A DNA stretch of 64,000 bases, from contig NC_092631.1 in assembly GCF_039555335.1 (NCBI RefSeq), forward strand, positions 4,803,501 to 4,867,500, in the 5' to 3' direction. The position numbers and the translations under genes were made by a program. This document shows positions 40,522 to 55,500 of the stretch, piece by piece. The stretch's first letter is position 1; every line of letters begins with the position of its first letter. Below the pieces are notes generated by a model. It saw nothing but the letters and a program-made list of their open reading frames with translations. It made no database searches and was not told the origin of the DNA. The DNA comes from Amphiura filiformis (Eukaryota > Echinodermata > Ophiuroidea > Amphilepidida > Amphiuridae).

Positions 40522-43500
40522 CTGCATGATTGAATAAAAAACACAGGGAGAAACAGTACAAATTAGTTATTTAGTATTTATATTTGAATTGTTGAAATCA
40601 ACATTATAGGAAACAAAATTGCACAAACTATGTTTCTCCTAAGTATATAAGTTTTGCATAGACATGTCGAGGGTCAGTGTCAGTGACACAAAGACGCAAC
40701 TCCATTTTGGGCATTCTTAGAAAAACAAGTTCTCAGCGTGATATTGCTCCGCCAACTTTGATGAGTATTATTATAAAAATAGAAATGGGCCACATTAACT
40801 TATGTAGTTAAGTCTATGTTTCACTGCCCATTGATTCAATGGATGCTAAAATGGAGTTACTTCTATGTGTTTATTGGAAAGTGCTCATGTTTCGGACAAT
40901 TTCGATATCCAATCCAAAATCATCATTTTTGCAAAAAAATGAGTTACACCTTTGTGTCACTGTCCCCTCAATGTATGATGGCTATAATAGATAAGGTGTC
41001 TGTCTGGGGTGTTTGTTTATATGTATGAGCAAAATACCACCCCTTGTCATTTCCACTCACAAAAAAGAGGGGAGAAAAAAAAGGAGAAAGAGAAAAAAGT
41101 AAAGTGAAAAGAGGAGAATTCAAGAGTCTCACCCACTAACCCCACACCTGACTCTGGGGGCCATGGATTTTGTCCACCCTGTCCCCCCCGCTTGCTACTC
41201 CCCTGCACATGTTACACCCCCCAATCCTGGATCTGCCACCATGTTAAGGACTTTTAATTGGTGTATTCAAACATATGTGACACGATCAAGGGGAATGAGT
41301 CACATGTCGGCAATTTTCAATTTGAAGTTTTTTGCATCATTTTCTGGCCGTTTACAAATCTTACATTTTGATGCAAACCCCATCAAAATCGGACATTTGG
41401 TTGCTGAGTTATGAGCAATTTATCAATGGCTAAAAACAATATAAAACATAAGAATTTGAACACTGTTTTTGCCAATATATCAAAAACAATATTAGCGACA
41501 TCCGACTCATTCCCCTTGATCATGTCACATATATACTTGATGTGACAGCATACAAAGATTTCAGCAGTACATATGTACATGTACTTGTTTAAAGGGCATG
41601 TTGGTGATAATAAGTAAATTTTCAAAATGTTCTTTTTCTATTGGTTGTAACAGATCGTGCCATGTATATATATGTGTACATACATCCATATCAAAAGGAT
41701 GCACTTGTCGGCTGCTACATGCGTCTCTTTGTACATAATAGCTAGGAATAAATACCAGACTCATCTCAAGTGGAGGTCACTTCAAATCATCCCAAGTCAC
41801 ATGGTTTAGGAATGTTCTACTACTACTACTACTAATTGAAATTTAATACCGCGCCAAAAACCAAAACAATTTGCACTAAGCCGCATATTCTCAAAGCATG
41901 TAACTTGGTGATGATCTGAAGTCACCGCCACTTGAGATGAGTCTGGTATTTGTTCCTAGATAATTATGTACAAAGAGACACATGTAGCAGCTGACAAGTG
42001 ACATATGAGCAGTGACCACCTCACTATCCTGTATCTTTATTGTCTTATGATGCCCCTATCAGATTTGGTGTGCACAGGTCCTACATGTACATGTAGGTCC
42101 TTAACCTTAACTCCTGTGGAAGGAAGGAAGGAAGGAAGCTAAGAGGAAAGTTATCCGCATCCATTGGCATCACATCCAGACTTATGGACTCTGCCAATTA
42201 CCGAAGTAGAAGTAGAAGAAGTTGTTTTCCCTGGTGCAATTTTGAACAACCAACCCCTCGGTCGCTGAGCACAAGCCCGACGATATATAGCCAGCCTTGA
42301 GTGTTAACCCTACCTACCCAGGCAGCGATTTTGTGTCTATATGTACCGCAGAATCATTGCGCAATCAGATTATGTGAGATGCCGGGCCTTAAAGTCGCTT
42401 CCTACTGTTGGATTGTGGAGAGTTACATGTACTAGGGTTAACAAAACATGATAGGCGTGCTTTATGCAGGGCAAGTAATAATGACTATTGCCGACCAGCT
42501 ATTTGCCTTTTTTTAAAGGAAAAATTCACAAAAGGTTCACTTTTTAGCTCCCACACCCCTCCCCCAACTAAATCATGGCTATAGCCTGATTACTAGTATG
42601 TATGCTTGTGTATTTTGTCAATTCTGTGTACACTTTCATTTTGGCCACCATCCTAGTTAATACCCACACCAAGTAAAAGAAAATGAGAATGTTTTGTTGA
42701 CAAATTGGGCTCAGTTGAAAACCATACACCCCCTATGGAAGACATTTCAACTTGAATAGCGTAGTTATGTTTCCATATTAAGTACTCATAAAACAATCAA
42801 ATAATCTCTTTATTCTTTTAAGCAAACATTTTATTGTAATTCACATCTACAAAAGGCACTTTTATACAATTAAAATCTGAAGGCATATGTACTTGAATAC
42901 AATAATACTACTGCTTTACAATGTATGACTGCAGCAGTTCAACTGTCATTGTTTAAAATGTAATATTCCTACAGAAAAATATAGTAATTGGTATTTGTAC
43001 AACAAAAAAGTTGTTGATTTACATTAATGGTTTTTACTAAAAAAACATGCAATGATGCATGTACATTATTCATGCTTATTAATTCATATTTCAGTGTCAT
43101 TATGCTTGGAGGTATTGCAATTATTTTTATAGCATGCTAGTAAAAAAAAATGAAATTAAAAAAAATCAGGAACTACAATTATGTCAGAAAAAATAAAGCA
43201 TTAATTTGTTTCAAGGTAAAAAAAAAAATTTGTATATTGCTTTGACCGATGAAACATATATACCCTGTTTACACTTGCCCAAAAGTCGTAATCGATCTCA
43301 GTAAAGTCATGATCCATTTAATTTGTATCATACATGCAAGTATAAATATGTAAGAGTTGTAAATCATTAAATTCATAATGTTGTAATCCCAATGATGACT
43401 TCAATCATCATCATTTCATTTCAGTGAATTTGAATAAGTCAAGTCATCATTATTTACTCCTTATCCGTAATGAAAATGAACACGTTGAAATCAAGTTTAC

Positions 43501-46500
43501 TTATCATGACAAGTGGCTGTTACATTTCTATTTAACACCAAAGAAACAAAATCAACTTTCCTAAAATGTGAATTCAGAATCGCATTCAGTGTAAACTACT
43601 AGTGATGCTGAATGAGCAGCATAGAAGTAGAAGTGCACAAATGAATTTATGCTAAGGCCAAAAAATAATGTTTGGTTGCCCTCAGAGACCGACCCAAAAA
43701 ACTAGAAATCTTGGGTCAGGTTTTTTTTGGTTTTTTGGCAATCACTTTTTTAGAAGAAACCTTAAATTTGGACAGTATCAAGGACATTTTATATTTGTTA
43801 TTCACTTATTTTATTTACCGTAACCACCTGGGTATATAAGCCCACCTTCGGCTATAAGCTCAACCCCTATTTTTTAAAACATTCTGGGAACAAGGGTGCA
43901 CTCAGGTATAAGCCCAGTACTAAGTTTTGGCCAAGTTCTTAAATCAAATCAATGCTTTGCTCTCATATTTAAGAACAAAAATAAAAAAATATCAGTTGAT
44001 AATTAACATTCCACACTTATAATTTTAAGAAATTGACATAGATGATAGAAATTACTGGTACATTGGGCATATACCAATGGGGGGTGATTGTTCTTATTTT
44101 TATATTTAAGCACTAGCCCTTCCCCGTTTATAAGCCCACCCCCATTTTCGAAGTGAAATCTGCCATCTAGAAGGGTGGGCTTATAACCGAGTGGTTACGG
44201 TATTAAGTGCATATTTGATTAAAAACAAGAAGTATTTCCATTTAAATCCAGTCCAAAAACACACAATTTTTTTTACCATTAAATGATCAAGCATTTGTCA
44301 ATACTAGCCTTTCCAAAAATATCGAGGAAGAGCCCATGAAAAAAAAAAAAAGATCGACCTACAGACCCTCCAAATTTTTGTCTTGGAAGGGCAACCAGAC
44401 AATTATATTTTTTTGGTCTAATCCACAGACGTAATTCAAAACACAACATTTAAGTCGATAGACTATTGCCCAGTGTAAACACAGGTAAATACATACATGT
44501 ACATGTACATGTACAATGTTGTTCGATCCAGATCCAAATCCTTCATTTGACCCTCCTGGCAATTAAGTTATAATTTTCAAGCATTTTTTCAGAATTTTAA
44601 GACAAAAAAATTTTCTTTTGAAAATTGAGATGGAATCAATGTTGTTCGATCCAGATCCAAATCCTTCATTTGACCCTCCTGGCAATTAAGTTATAATTTT
44701 CAATCATTTTTTCAGAATTTTAAGACAAAAAAATTTTCTTTTGAAAATTGAGATGGAATCTTTGGTAAACTAAAAGTACTATTTTTAGCCTACAAAATTC
44801 TGAATGCATTTATTTACATACATTATCCAAATATTGAATTTTAAAGTTTCATTTTCAGTTACACATTAGGCTCAATTAAAGAGTTGTAAACACATTTTTT
44901 TTCTCAAAATTGTTTCTTTTGTATATATTGTGTGCCATGAAAATTTAGTGCTGTATTATTTCGGAACAGGAAGTACAGTATAAAAATCAATTTTATGCCC
45001 TGTCATTTAGGATTGAACTGCATGCATATTCTTAGCAGTTCTACATTAAACCATGCCATGGTGGAAACAGAATGGATTCCAAGAAGCCTCTTTGCAAGGA
45101 ATTTTTATCAAGTTTGATTCACACTCCACATCGCAGCGCAATGCCATACTTTTACAATGTCGCAGCATCGCAATGAAATTAAAAATACCGCAATGATATA
45201 TTGTGACATCGTGGCTGCCATGTGGAGTCTGCATCTCCTTACATGTATGGTCATTCTGATTCAAATTTCCACTGCATGATGAGAATTTTCACCACCAAGC
45301 TCGTAAAAACCTGGCTCATATTTCATCGCAGCTGCGATGTGGAGTCTGAATCGGACTTTAGGCATGCGAGGGACCAAACATCAAGAACTATAAAAATTAT
45401 TTAAGTTCAAAAGGTACATTCAGAATAAATGAAAAAGTCTGAAATCTGACAGGAGGAACTCTCATATGCCTGGTATATGGATGAAAATAAAGATATGCAG
45501 TGTATGTTAAGATATTATTGGGAAGGCACAGTGTAATTTACCCATTACCAACTTCAAAGTAATGCGCCATATTGCCTTAGCTCCAAAGCTGCAGCACCCA
45601 TATTTATCCAAAAGTCAAATCACTCATGAACTTTCATGTTCATTTATTTTTCAGGTTCAAATTATTGTTAAATTATTCAAATGCTTATATTTACCCCATA
45701 ACGTATTTGAGAATAAACATTGACTTTGTTGTATATTTTACACCCTGCTACGATTGGTACACTCAGTCAGCAGTACTAGTGTTTATGCATGCAGCGCGTG
45801 CATAGCTGACCCCTGTTCCCACACACACACACAGCGGCCATATGCGAAAGAGCACAGCCAAATTTGCAACGGACCAGCCTCACAAGCTTCAGCGCATTAA
45901 ACGCTACGATAATACACAATGTTAATTTGAGATAGATAGTGACATTCATACACACAAAAATTTAATATTTGCAATTAAAAACTTGTGTTTTTGAACGATT
46001 CTGAATTTGATCAATGATTTATCAATGAAAATGCAGCAATGACGTCATTGGGAAAACGATTTTCCAACTGCTGATTGGTTGATTGCGTCACTGTCAGTGA
46101 TCTGTGCATGCACGGTACGGAATGATTTTTCGTATGGGTAAAATACACTGTGGAAGGTTGCTTTCTTGGTAAAAAAAAAGTTTACCTTCCCTGGATATCT
46201 TGCACAATGTTTTCCTGATCCTGCCTACAATCACATGATTTGGATTCTTTATATACATGTAATTCCTTATGAACAACATGTATACCAGGTCATTTTGGGT
46301 GATAAACTGGTCCATATTTTGTGACAGTGAGTCAGTGACAACATGCGAACTCACATTATATTCAATTCATCACATTACCCCCCAAAAGGTAAAATAAAAA
46401 TCTACCCATTACTCTATAAATGCCCCCTCACCATCTATAACCTTGAGACATTCTACTCCCTTTTAAAATCCCACAATAAAAATCTGACAAATGTGAGCTG

Positions 46501-49500
46501 CATTTTCTATTTTTTGAATGACTGCATGTCAAAACCATGTTTTGCACTACATTTGTAGTACTAGTAGTAACAAATAGTACAAGTTTGTTTGTATTACAGA
46601 TGCAACAACTACTTACAAATTGAGGAAAAATTGATCGTGTACTGGTCATTGTAAACTGAAAGCCAAGAGGACAAACACCAGTGAATTGGTGCCCCAAAAG
46701 GGCCCAAAATGATAAACAATTTTGAAATTAGCGATATAATACAAATTTTATGGCAAATTATTAAAAGTTAAACATTTTTCCTCAAAGTGATCTTTATAAA
46801 AAGCTGATCATCGTATGAAATTTTTCACCTTTCGCATTGAAGATATACATGAAGTTTCATAAAAGACCTTCAAAGAATTTTTTTTTGATCCGCAATGTAA
46901 TAATTTGCCATAAAATTTGTATTGTATTAAAAAAATGCAATGTGGTGTATCTGGTTGCTCTTAGGTCCCACAAAAATATTGTGCAAAGGTGGGCTACCTG
47001 CAAGCCCTGAAATGACTCAAATTTTAACCAAGAAATTCTTGTCATTGAGAATGACAATCCTCCTATGCCAAATCTCATTTTCATAGCCTTGCAGCAAACA
47101 CTGCTGAACACAGAGACTTACATGTAAAGCAAATTTGGATACACACTATACCATAACATAATTTTGATTTTGTGCAGGCATAAACAGGAGCTTGCAGTGC
47201 TTGTACAAAGAAAATTTTGCAACAATGATTTTCTTGTCACTAAAATGGAAGCTTTTAAGGCACAAAGTTGGATACATACTAAGTTTTTGGTTGATATCTG
47301 CTAATGTACATTTACTTTAAAAAAATAACCACATCCCTTAAAAAATTTATGAATGAAAAAACTCGCACATATTTTGATAGTTCATGCAGTAATTTCACCC
47401 TATAACAGTTATATTCTGCGGTATTTCCCATCACCCATATCCTCATCATCACCGCCTCCATCACTATAATTGTCCTCTACACCTATATCTATATTGGTAT
47501 CAGCATCAGCTGTCTGCAATGCAAGATGCCCAAGAGCCAATTCCTTCTCCTCCACATCGGCACCCATCTGTTCCTCCATCCGAGTCTGTCCTCCGTTATT
47601 ATCCATCATCATTCGATGATGAGATACCACGTTAAAGTCTGATCGCAAGTCTTGCAATACACACCCGATAGTTACTAAGAATACCATTGCGATGAAGTAA
47701 TAAAATGTTGTCCCTAGTTTATAAATCCACTCCTGCCATCCTGTGTTGTGCTCAGTCGGTATTAAATCTCCGAACCCTATAGTGAATATCGCACTAAAAG
47801 CAAAATACTGTGCGTCCATATGTGACCAACCTTCAACGTGCGCAAAAATACCAGCCGGAATAACGATCAAGAAAATGTAAGTCAAAACGGCGGCTATGAT
47901 TATGCTGATGGTCAACCGGACTAGCCGTGCAGAGATGTGATTGGAAAGACTGTTTTGGAACTTCTGGTGAAGGATTTTGAATTTCTTTTTGAAGAGTAGT
48001 CCCACTTCAATAAGAAACCAAGCCATGGTTGGGATGCCTATGAGTGCATAGAGGATGAAGAAGATTTTACCGGCATAAGACGATGGGCTGAGATGACCAA
48101 ATCCTGCATAGGATGATGAGAAAAGAAGCACAACTGTATCAGAATTCACAGAATAGATTGAAGAAATCCAGAAGAATTAAAATTAGCATGCATCAAAATC
48201 AAACTACTCATCCAATTTTTTTTTTTTTTTTTTTTGCTGTTGACATTTAGGTTTAATCAGGGCATAGAAAAGAGCAAGAACATTCAAAGGTAAAAAAATG
48301 CCATAAAAATGCATGTTTGTGGGCCTTATTTCCAAAAATTGACCAAATAATAAAGTTTTACTTTCATTGCCAATTACATGTAGGACTAACTAAAGGATTA
48401 ATATTAAGCTATATTGCATTTTTTTTTACCTTTCAAAGTCAGCTCTTAAGGGGTGGTGCAATAATTATGTGTACCCCCGGGGTGGTTAAAGGGGGGCAAG
48501 CATTTTTATGGCAGGTCGAAAGGGGGGTCAAGCGATTTTTGCCAGGTCGAAAGGGGGGAAGCGATTTTTGGCACTGATATTTTGGGCACCGTTTCTAGGA
48601 AAACGTTAGGAACACATTCAAATACATAAAATTTCATGCTCACTGCGCTCGGACTATATGATAAGACAATTTAAGGTTTTAAATTCGGGTTCCCCAAAAT
48701 CTTGCATGTGCAAAGGGGGGCAAAGATTTTTTGGCACATCAAAAGGGGAGGCAAAGGGTTTTTTTGGCATGTCAAAAGGCGGGGTAAAGATTTTTGGCAC
48801 GGCCAAAGGGGGGGGCAGACCATTTTGAGATTTCACCACCCGGGGTAACACATAATTATTGCACAGCCCCTAAATGTTTGTGTTCTTTGAATGAAAATGA
48901 ATATGATGCACATATTCACAACAAGCTAAAAGAGACCACCTGGACAATTTCCTGTTTTCAACCACCTGTCAATATGTAATAAAAGATGGGATGAGTAGTC
49001 ATTTTGTTTTGAATGCTTATTCAATTCATCAATATTATATTGCCACAACACAAAAGTTCAATAAGGTTGAATGAATATCCATCTTCTTGCACAACTAAAC
49101 AAGAAATGTCTTTAAAAAACAACACCACCAAGGAAAAAAGCAGTTTGTCTTTCACCAGCAGCATAACAGTCTATAGAAAGTAATCAACCCATCACCATCT
49201 GAACTAGAAGGGGTGTGGACTCGCAAAATACCTTTACCCAACTAGAAGAAGTAGACTAGTGGATTCAGCAAGGATACATATATGTTTGATGTCAATACTG
49301 TAGGTATACAGCTATACACATGCTCTAGCTCTGACCGTTTTCTTAAAACCACAACATAATAGGCATGGCAAGGCTGGAAAAATTGGGAATAAATAAAGTT
49401 CCTTCACCAGAAGTTAGTTCAGCTACATGTAGGAGCTAGCACCATGATGCTTAAAGTGAAAGCCTCACTTTTGGTTCAAGTTCCTTGGGGAATCAGTCAT

Positions 49501-52500
49501 GGTTATCCATGTAAATTCTGTTCTGTCTGTCATCAAAGTAACAGGTGTATTGTCAGTTCTTCTGTGGAGAACTGTCTAAGCAGGGCTTCCTGTTTATTAA
49601 AATAAAAGCCACCTTTTTCAATCTGCATTGTAAGCACTTGTATACAATGAATGGTTGGAAAACATGGTGAAATCCAAGAAGTCAATTCCCATTCCCAGGA
49701 AATTTTGCTTTGCATTTAAAGGAGGGAAATATTGCTACATCTGTGGGCCTACCTCAAAAAAAAATTTCCAGGCCTTTCACACCAATTTTTTTTCAATTTG
49801 TATTATTATATTGTTTTGTATATTACAATTCCATGATGACATGCCCACATATTGTAATTTTTGATATGACGCTACATACATGTATTTGAATCCAGAATCC
49901 AAATGTTCATCCATTCTCTTTTAAAAAATTTTGTAAATTAATCAAATCCCAATCCTGGAATTCCTATTCTATACATTGTATTGATATGTATGTATGATGT
50001 CGATAAAAAGTCATAACCATGTACAATTGATATTGAAAGATTAATGATATTTTCAATGTTAGCCATAATGGCCTTTCTACATGCAGGTTCATGACCCAAT
50101 AAAACTCGGTTTTGAAATGATATATGTATAGCTTTGGCCTGGAATGCCACTAAAAAATGCAGCTTCTGCCTGCTTGTGAATACAATTTGGGATATGTGAT
50201 GCGATCAAGCTAAATCAGTCGGAACTATTAAATTTTTAGTTTAGTTTCTAAAAGGATAGTAAAAAGCATTTACAAAGCTGCATTTTGCAGAAAACCTCAT
50301 TGAAATTGAACAACCTGTTGCAAAGATATATATGACTATGAGCAATTATAAAGAGTTTCCAAAAACAAGAGGTAACAAAAGGAAATATTTCCTTTGTTTG
50401 GCTATAATTCAAAATCAATGTTTTGAGTTCTGACTGATTTTGCTTGATTGCATCACATACATGTAGGGCTATATCTTTGTGCACAATTTGGGAAAAAGTG
50501 GACTTTTTTTTTCCCAAGGGGGGGGAGCACGATTTTGGGAAAAGTGGACAACATTTGGAAAGGACCTTTTGTTTGGGGGGGTTGCATCGCAGTTAAGAAC
50601 TTCTATAGTGTGTATCATCCGGGGTACTCGAATATGAATGTGACGTACCTGTGCCTACCGGAATACAAAACTAGGGTCTATCGGTGGCAATTTCTGTCTA
50701 AAAAACTGGGGTTATTCAGTGGGGTTCCAAGAAAATGGGGTCATTCAGTGGTGAAATGTTAAAAATTGGGTGTCATTAACGTGAGAAAGTGTGTTTCTGG
50801 GCAAAAATGTGCAAAAAATGAGGAATTTGGCCGAGTTATGGCTACAAAAATATAAAATTTTCTCTCACTCTCCACTTTGTTTTCCATTTCTATCACTCTC
50901 TCTATTTTTTCTTTTTGCATTCATCTCTTCAAATGTAGATAATTTTTCAGTTTTTTTTGTTTTTTTTCGTTTTTCTGTTCCTCTTTCTTTTCATCTTAGG
51001 CAAAAAAAAAAAAAAGTTATTACCCTTTTTCTGAGTCACATTGTTGTTTCTTTAAATTTTTTATATATTAAAGTTGAATTGTCATAATTTAAAAAATCTG
51101 ACATATTCCAAAATTGAGCCTGACAAACCATACAAATTAGTTGCATTTCATATTCTTTCAATATGATCTGTGACAAAATATTTCCGGGAAAAAATTGGCT
51201 GACCGACCCTGATCTTGGAGTTACATTTACTTAAGTTAGGCGGGCAGCCTAACTTATTTCTTAAGTTAGGCGGGCAGCCTAACTTATTTCTTTCTTGCGA
51301 TTTCTTTCTTCTTTCTTTCTTTAAGTTAGGCGTGCAGCCTAACTTATTTCTTTCTTGCCATTTCTTTCTTCTTTCTTTCTTCTTCTTCTCACAATTTGCT
51401 ACTACTTCCACATCCTTGATCGGATTTTGACCAAACTCAGTCACAAGCAGTATTGGGTAGCTGGCTACAAAAGTCATGGGTTGTTTAACGTCAGAGGTCA
51501 TCCAAGAGGTCACAGGGGTCAAAAAAAGGTCATTTTAACCGAAAATGCTCCGATTGAGCTGAAATTTAAATGCAATGATCCTTATGACATTCTAAACATA
51601 TTTTAAATATTTTAAAATTTATTTAAGGTCATTAAGGGGCCATAAAGGGGTCAAAGGTCACGTTTTTCAAAATGCTCCAATTGAGCTGAAATTTAAATGC
51701 AATGATCCTTATGACATTCTAAACATTCTAAAAACATTTTAAAATTCATTTAAGGTCATTAAGGGGTCATAAAGGGGTCAAAGGTCAAGTGTTCCAAAAT
51801 GCTCCAATTGAGCTGAAATTTAAATGCAATGATCCTTATGACATTCTAAACATGTTGAAAATATTTTGAAATTCATTTAAGGTCATTAAGTGGCAATAGG
51901 GGGTCAACGGTCAAGTTTTCAAAATGTTTCAATTGAGCTGAAATTTAAATGCAATGATCCTTATGACATTCTTAACATATTTTAAATATTTTAAAATTCA
52001 TATAAGGTCATTAAGGAGGTCATACAGAGGTCAAAGATCAAGTTTTCAAAATGCCAGCTTTCAACGATGAAGGTATATTAAAACGGCAATTAATGAAACA
52101 GTTTTATTAAAATTAATACTATCCAGCACAGTGTTGCTGCTTGATCAGATCGTCACAGTCATCCGCCTAACTTACCTCGTGCCCTTGTTCTTTAAGTTAG
52201 GCGGGCAGCCTAACTTATTTCTTTCTTGCCATTTCTTCTTTCTCACAATTTGCTACTACTTCCACATCCTTGATCGGATTTCGACCAAACTCAGTCACAA
52301 GCAGTATTGGGTAGCTGGCTACAAAAGTTATGGGTTGTTTAACGTCAGAGGTCATCCAAGGGGTCACAGGGGTCAAAAAAAGGTCATTTTAACCGAAAAT
52401 GCTCCGATTGAGCTGAAATTTAAATGCAATGATCCTTAGGACATTCTAAACATGTTTAAAATATTTTAAAATTTATTTAAGGTCATAAAGGGGTCAAAGG

Positions 52501-55500
52501 TCAAGTTTTTTTTCAAAATGCTCCAATTGAGCTGAAATTTAAATGCAATGATCCTGATGACATCCTAAACATGTTAAAAATATTTTAAAATTCATTTGAG
52601 GTCATTAAGGGTCATACAGAGGTCAAAGGTCAAGTTTTCAAAATGCTTCAATTGAGCTGAAATTTAAATGCAATTATCCTTGTGACTTTCTAAACATGTT
52701 AAAAATATTTAAAAATTCATTTAAGGTCATTAAGGGGCAACAAAGGGGTCAAAGGTCAAATTTTCAAAATGCTTCAATTGAGCTGAAATTTAAATGCAAT
52801 AATCCTTATGACATTCTTTACATGTTTTAAATATTTCAAAATTCATTTCAGGTCATTAGGGGTTATACAGAGGTCAAAGGTCAAGTTTTCAAAATGCCAG
52901 CCAGCTTTCCACGATCAAGGTATACTAAAACGGCAATTTATAAAACAGTTTTATTAAAAGTAATACTATCCAACACCCAGCACAGTATTGCTTGATCAGA
53001 TCATCACAATCATCCGCCTAACTTACCTCGTGCCCTTGCAAAGGGCACAGTTGCTCTAGTTCTTTCTTTCTTTCTTCTTTCTTCTCACAATTTGCTACTA
53101 CTTCCACATCCTTGATCGGATTTCGACCAAACTCAGTCACAAGCAGTATTGGGTAGCTGGCTACAAAAGTTATGGGTTGTTTAAAGTCAGAGGTCATCCA
53201 AGGGGTCACAGGGGTCAAAAAAGGTCATTTTAACCCAAAATACTCCAATCGAGCTGAAATTTATATGCAATGATCCTTATGACATTCTAAACATGTTTAA
53301 AATATTTTAAAATTTATTTAAGGTCATTAAGGGGTCATAAAGGGGTCAAAGGTCAAGTTTTTCAAAATGCTCCAATTAAGCTGAAATTTAAATGCAATGA
53401 TCCTTATCACATTCTAAACATTTCAAAAATATTTTAAAATTCATTTAAGGTCATTAAGGGGTCATAAAGGGGTCAAAGGTCAAGTTTTTAAAATGCTTCA
53501 ATTGAGCTGAAATTTAAATGCAATGATCCTTATGACATTCTAAACATGTTGAAAATTCATTTAAGGTCATTAAGGGGCAATAAGGGGGTCAAAGGTCAAG
53601 TTTTCAAAATGTTTTTAATTGAGCTGAAATTTAAATGCAATGATCCTTATGTCATTCTTAACATGTTTTAAATATTTTAAAATTCATTTAAGGTCATTAA
53701 GGATGTCATACAGAGGTCAAAGGTCAAGTTTTCAAAATACCAGCTTTCCACGATCAAGGTATATTAAAACGGCAATTAATGAAACAGTCTTATTAAAACT
53801 AATACTATCCATTCAGCACAGTGTTGCTGCTGGATCAGATCGTCACAGTCATCCGCCTATCTTACCTCGTGCTCTTGCAAAGGGCACAGTTGTTTTAGGC
53901 GGCAGCCTAACTTATTTCTTTCTTGCCATTTCTTTCTTTCCTCTTTCTTCTTTCTTCTTTCTCACAATTTGCTACTAGCCTACTACTGCCACATGCTTGA
54001 TCGGATTTCGACCAAACTCAGTCACAAGCAGTATTGGGTAGCTGGCTACAAAAGTTATGGGTTGTTTAACGTCAGAGGTCATCCAAGAGGTCACAGGGGT
54101 CAAAAAAGGTCATTTTAACCGAAAATGCTCTGATTGAGCTGAAATTTAAATGCAATGATCCTTATGACATTCTAAACATGTTTAAAACATTTTAGAATTC
54201 ATTGAAGGTCATTAAGGGGTCATAAAGCGGGTCAAAGGTCAAGTTTTTCAAAATGCTCCGATTGAGCTGAAATTTAAATGCAATGATCCTTATGACATTC
54301 TAAACATGTTGAAAACATTTTAAAATGCATTTAAGGTCATTAAGGGGGTCATACAGCGGTCAAAGGTCAAGTTTTCAAAATGCAAGCTTTCCACGATCAA
54401 GATATATTAAAACCGCAATTAATGAAACAGTTTATTCAAATTAATACTATCCAGCACAAAGTATTGCTGCTTGATCAGATCGTTCAGAGATATTCTCATC
54501 TTCTCTGGATCGTCACAGTCATCCGCCTAACTTACCTCGTGCCCTGGCAAAGGGCACTGTTGCTCTTGTTAAGTTAGGCGTGCAGCCTAACTTATTTCTT
54601 TCTTGCCATTTCTTTCTTCTTTCTTTCTTCTTCTTCTCACAATTTGCTACTACTTCCACATCCTTGATCGGATTTTGACCAAACTCAGTCACAAGCAGTA
54701 TTGGGTAGCTGGCTACAAAAGTCATGGGTTGTTTAATGTCAGAGGTCATCCAAGAGGTCACAGGGGTCAAAAAGGTCATTTTAACCGAAAATGCTCGATT
54801 GAGCTGAAATTTAAATGCAATGATCCTTATGACATTCTAAACATATTTAAAATATTTTAAAATTTATTTAAGGTCATTAAGTGGCAATAAAAGGGGTCAA
54901 AGGTCACGTTTTTTAAAATGCTCCAATTGAGCTGAAATTTAAATGCAATGATCCTTATGACATTCTAAACATTCTAAAAACATTTTAAAATTCATTTAAG
55001 GTCATTAAGGGGTCATAAAGGGGTCAAAGGTCAAGTGTTCCAAAATGCTCCAATTGAGCTGAAATGTAAATGCAATGATCCTTATGACATTCTAAACATG
55101 TTGAAAATATTTTGAAATTCATATAAGGTCATTAAGTGGCAATAGGGGTCAAAGGTCAAGTTTTCAAAATGTTTCAATTGAGCTGAAATTTAAATGCAAT
55201 GATCCTTATGACATTCTTAACATATTTTAAATATTTTAAAATTCATATAAGGTCATTAAGGAGGTCATACAGAGGTCAAAGATCAAGTTTTCAAAAGGCC
55301 AGCTTTCAACGATGAAGGTATATTAAAACGGCAATTAATGAAACAGTCTTATTAAAATTAATACTATCCAGCAGTGTTGCTGCTTGATCAGATCGTCACA
55401 GTCAGCCGCTTACTTACCTCGTGCCCTTGCAAAGGGCACAGTTGTTTAGTTAAGTTAGGCGGCAGCCTAACTTATTTCTTTCTTGCCATTTCTTTCTTTC

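Noticed and set aside
40560-47400. A separate first exon for K2P exon B (two-gene model)
   Set aside because: No minus-strand segment here encodes a TM1 plus pore 1 ending in TTI. Only MITEs, a tandem duplication and AT-rich DNA were seen. A highly diverged exon cannot be excluded.
51148-51522. 124-codon frame in the satellite (KKKKERRKKWQERNKLGC type)
   Set aside because: It reads through the pyrimidine junction module of the satellite; similar frames recur in each unit.
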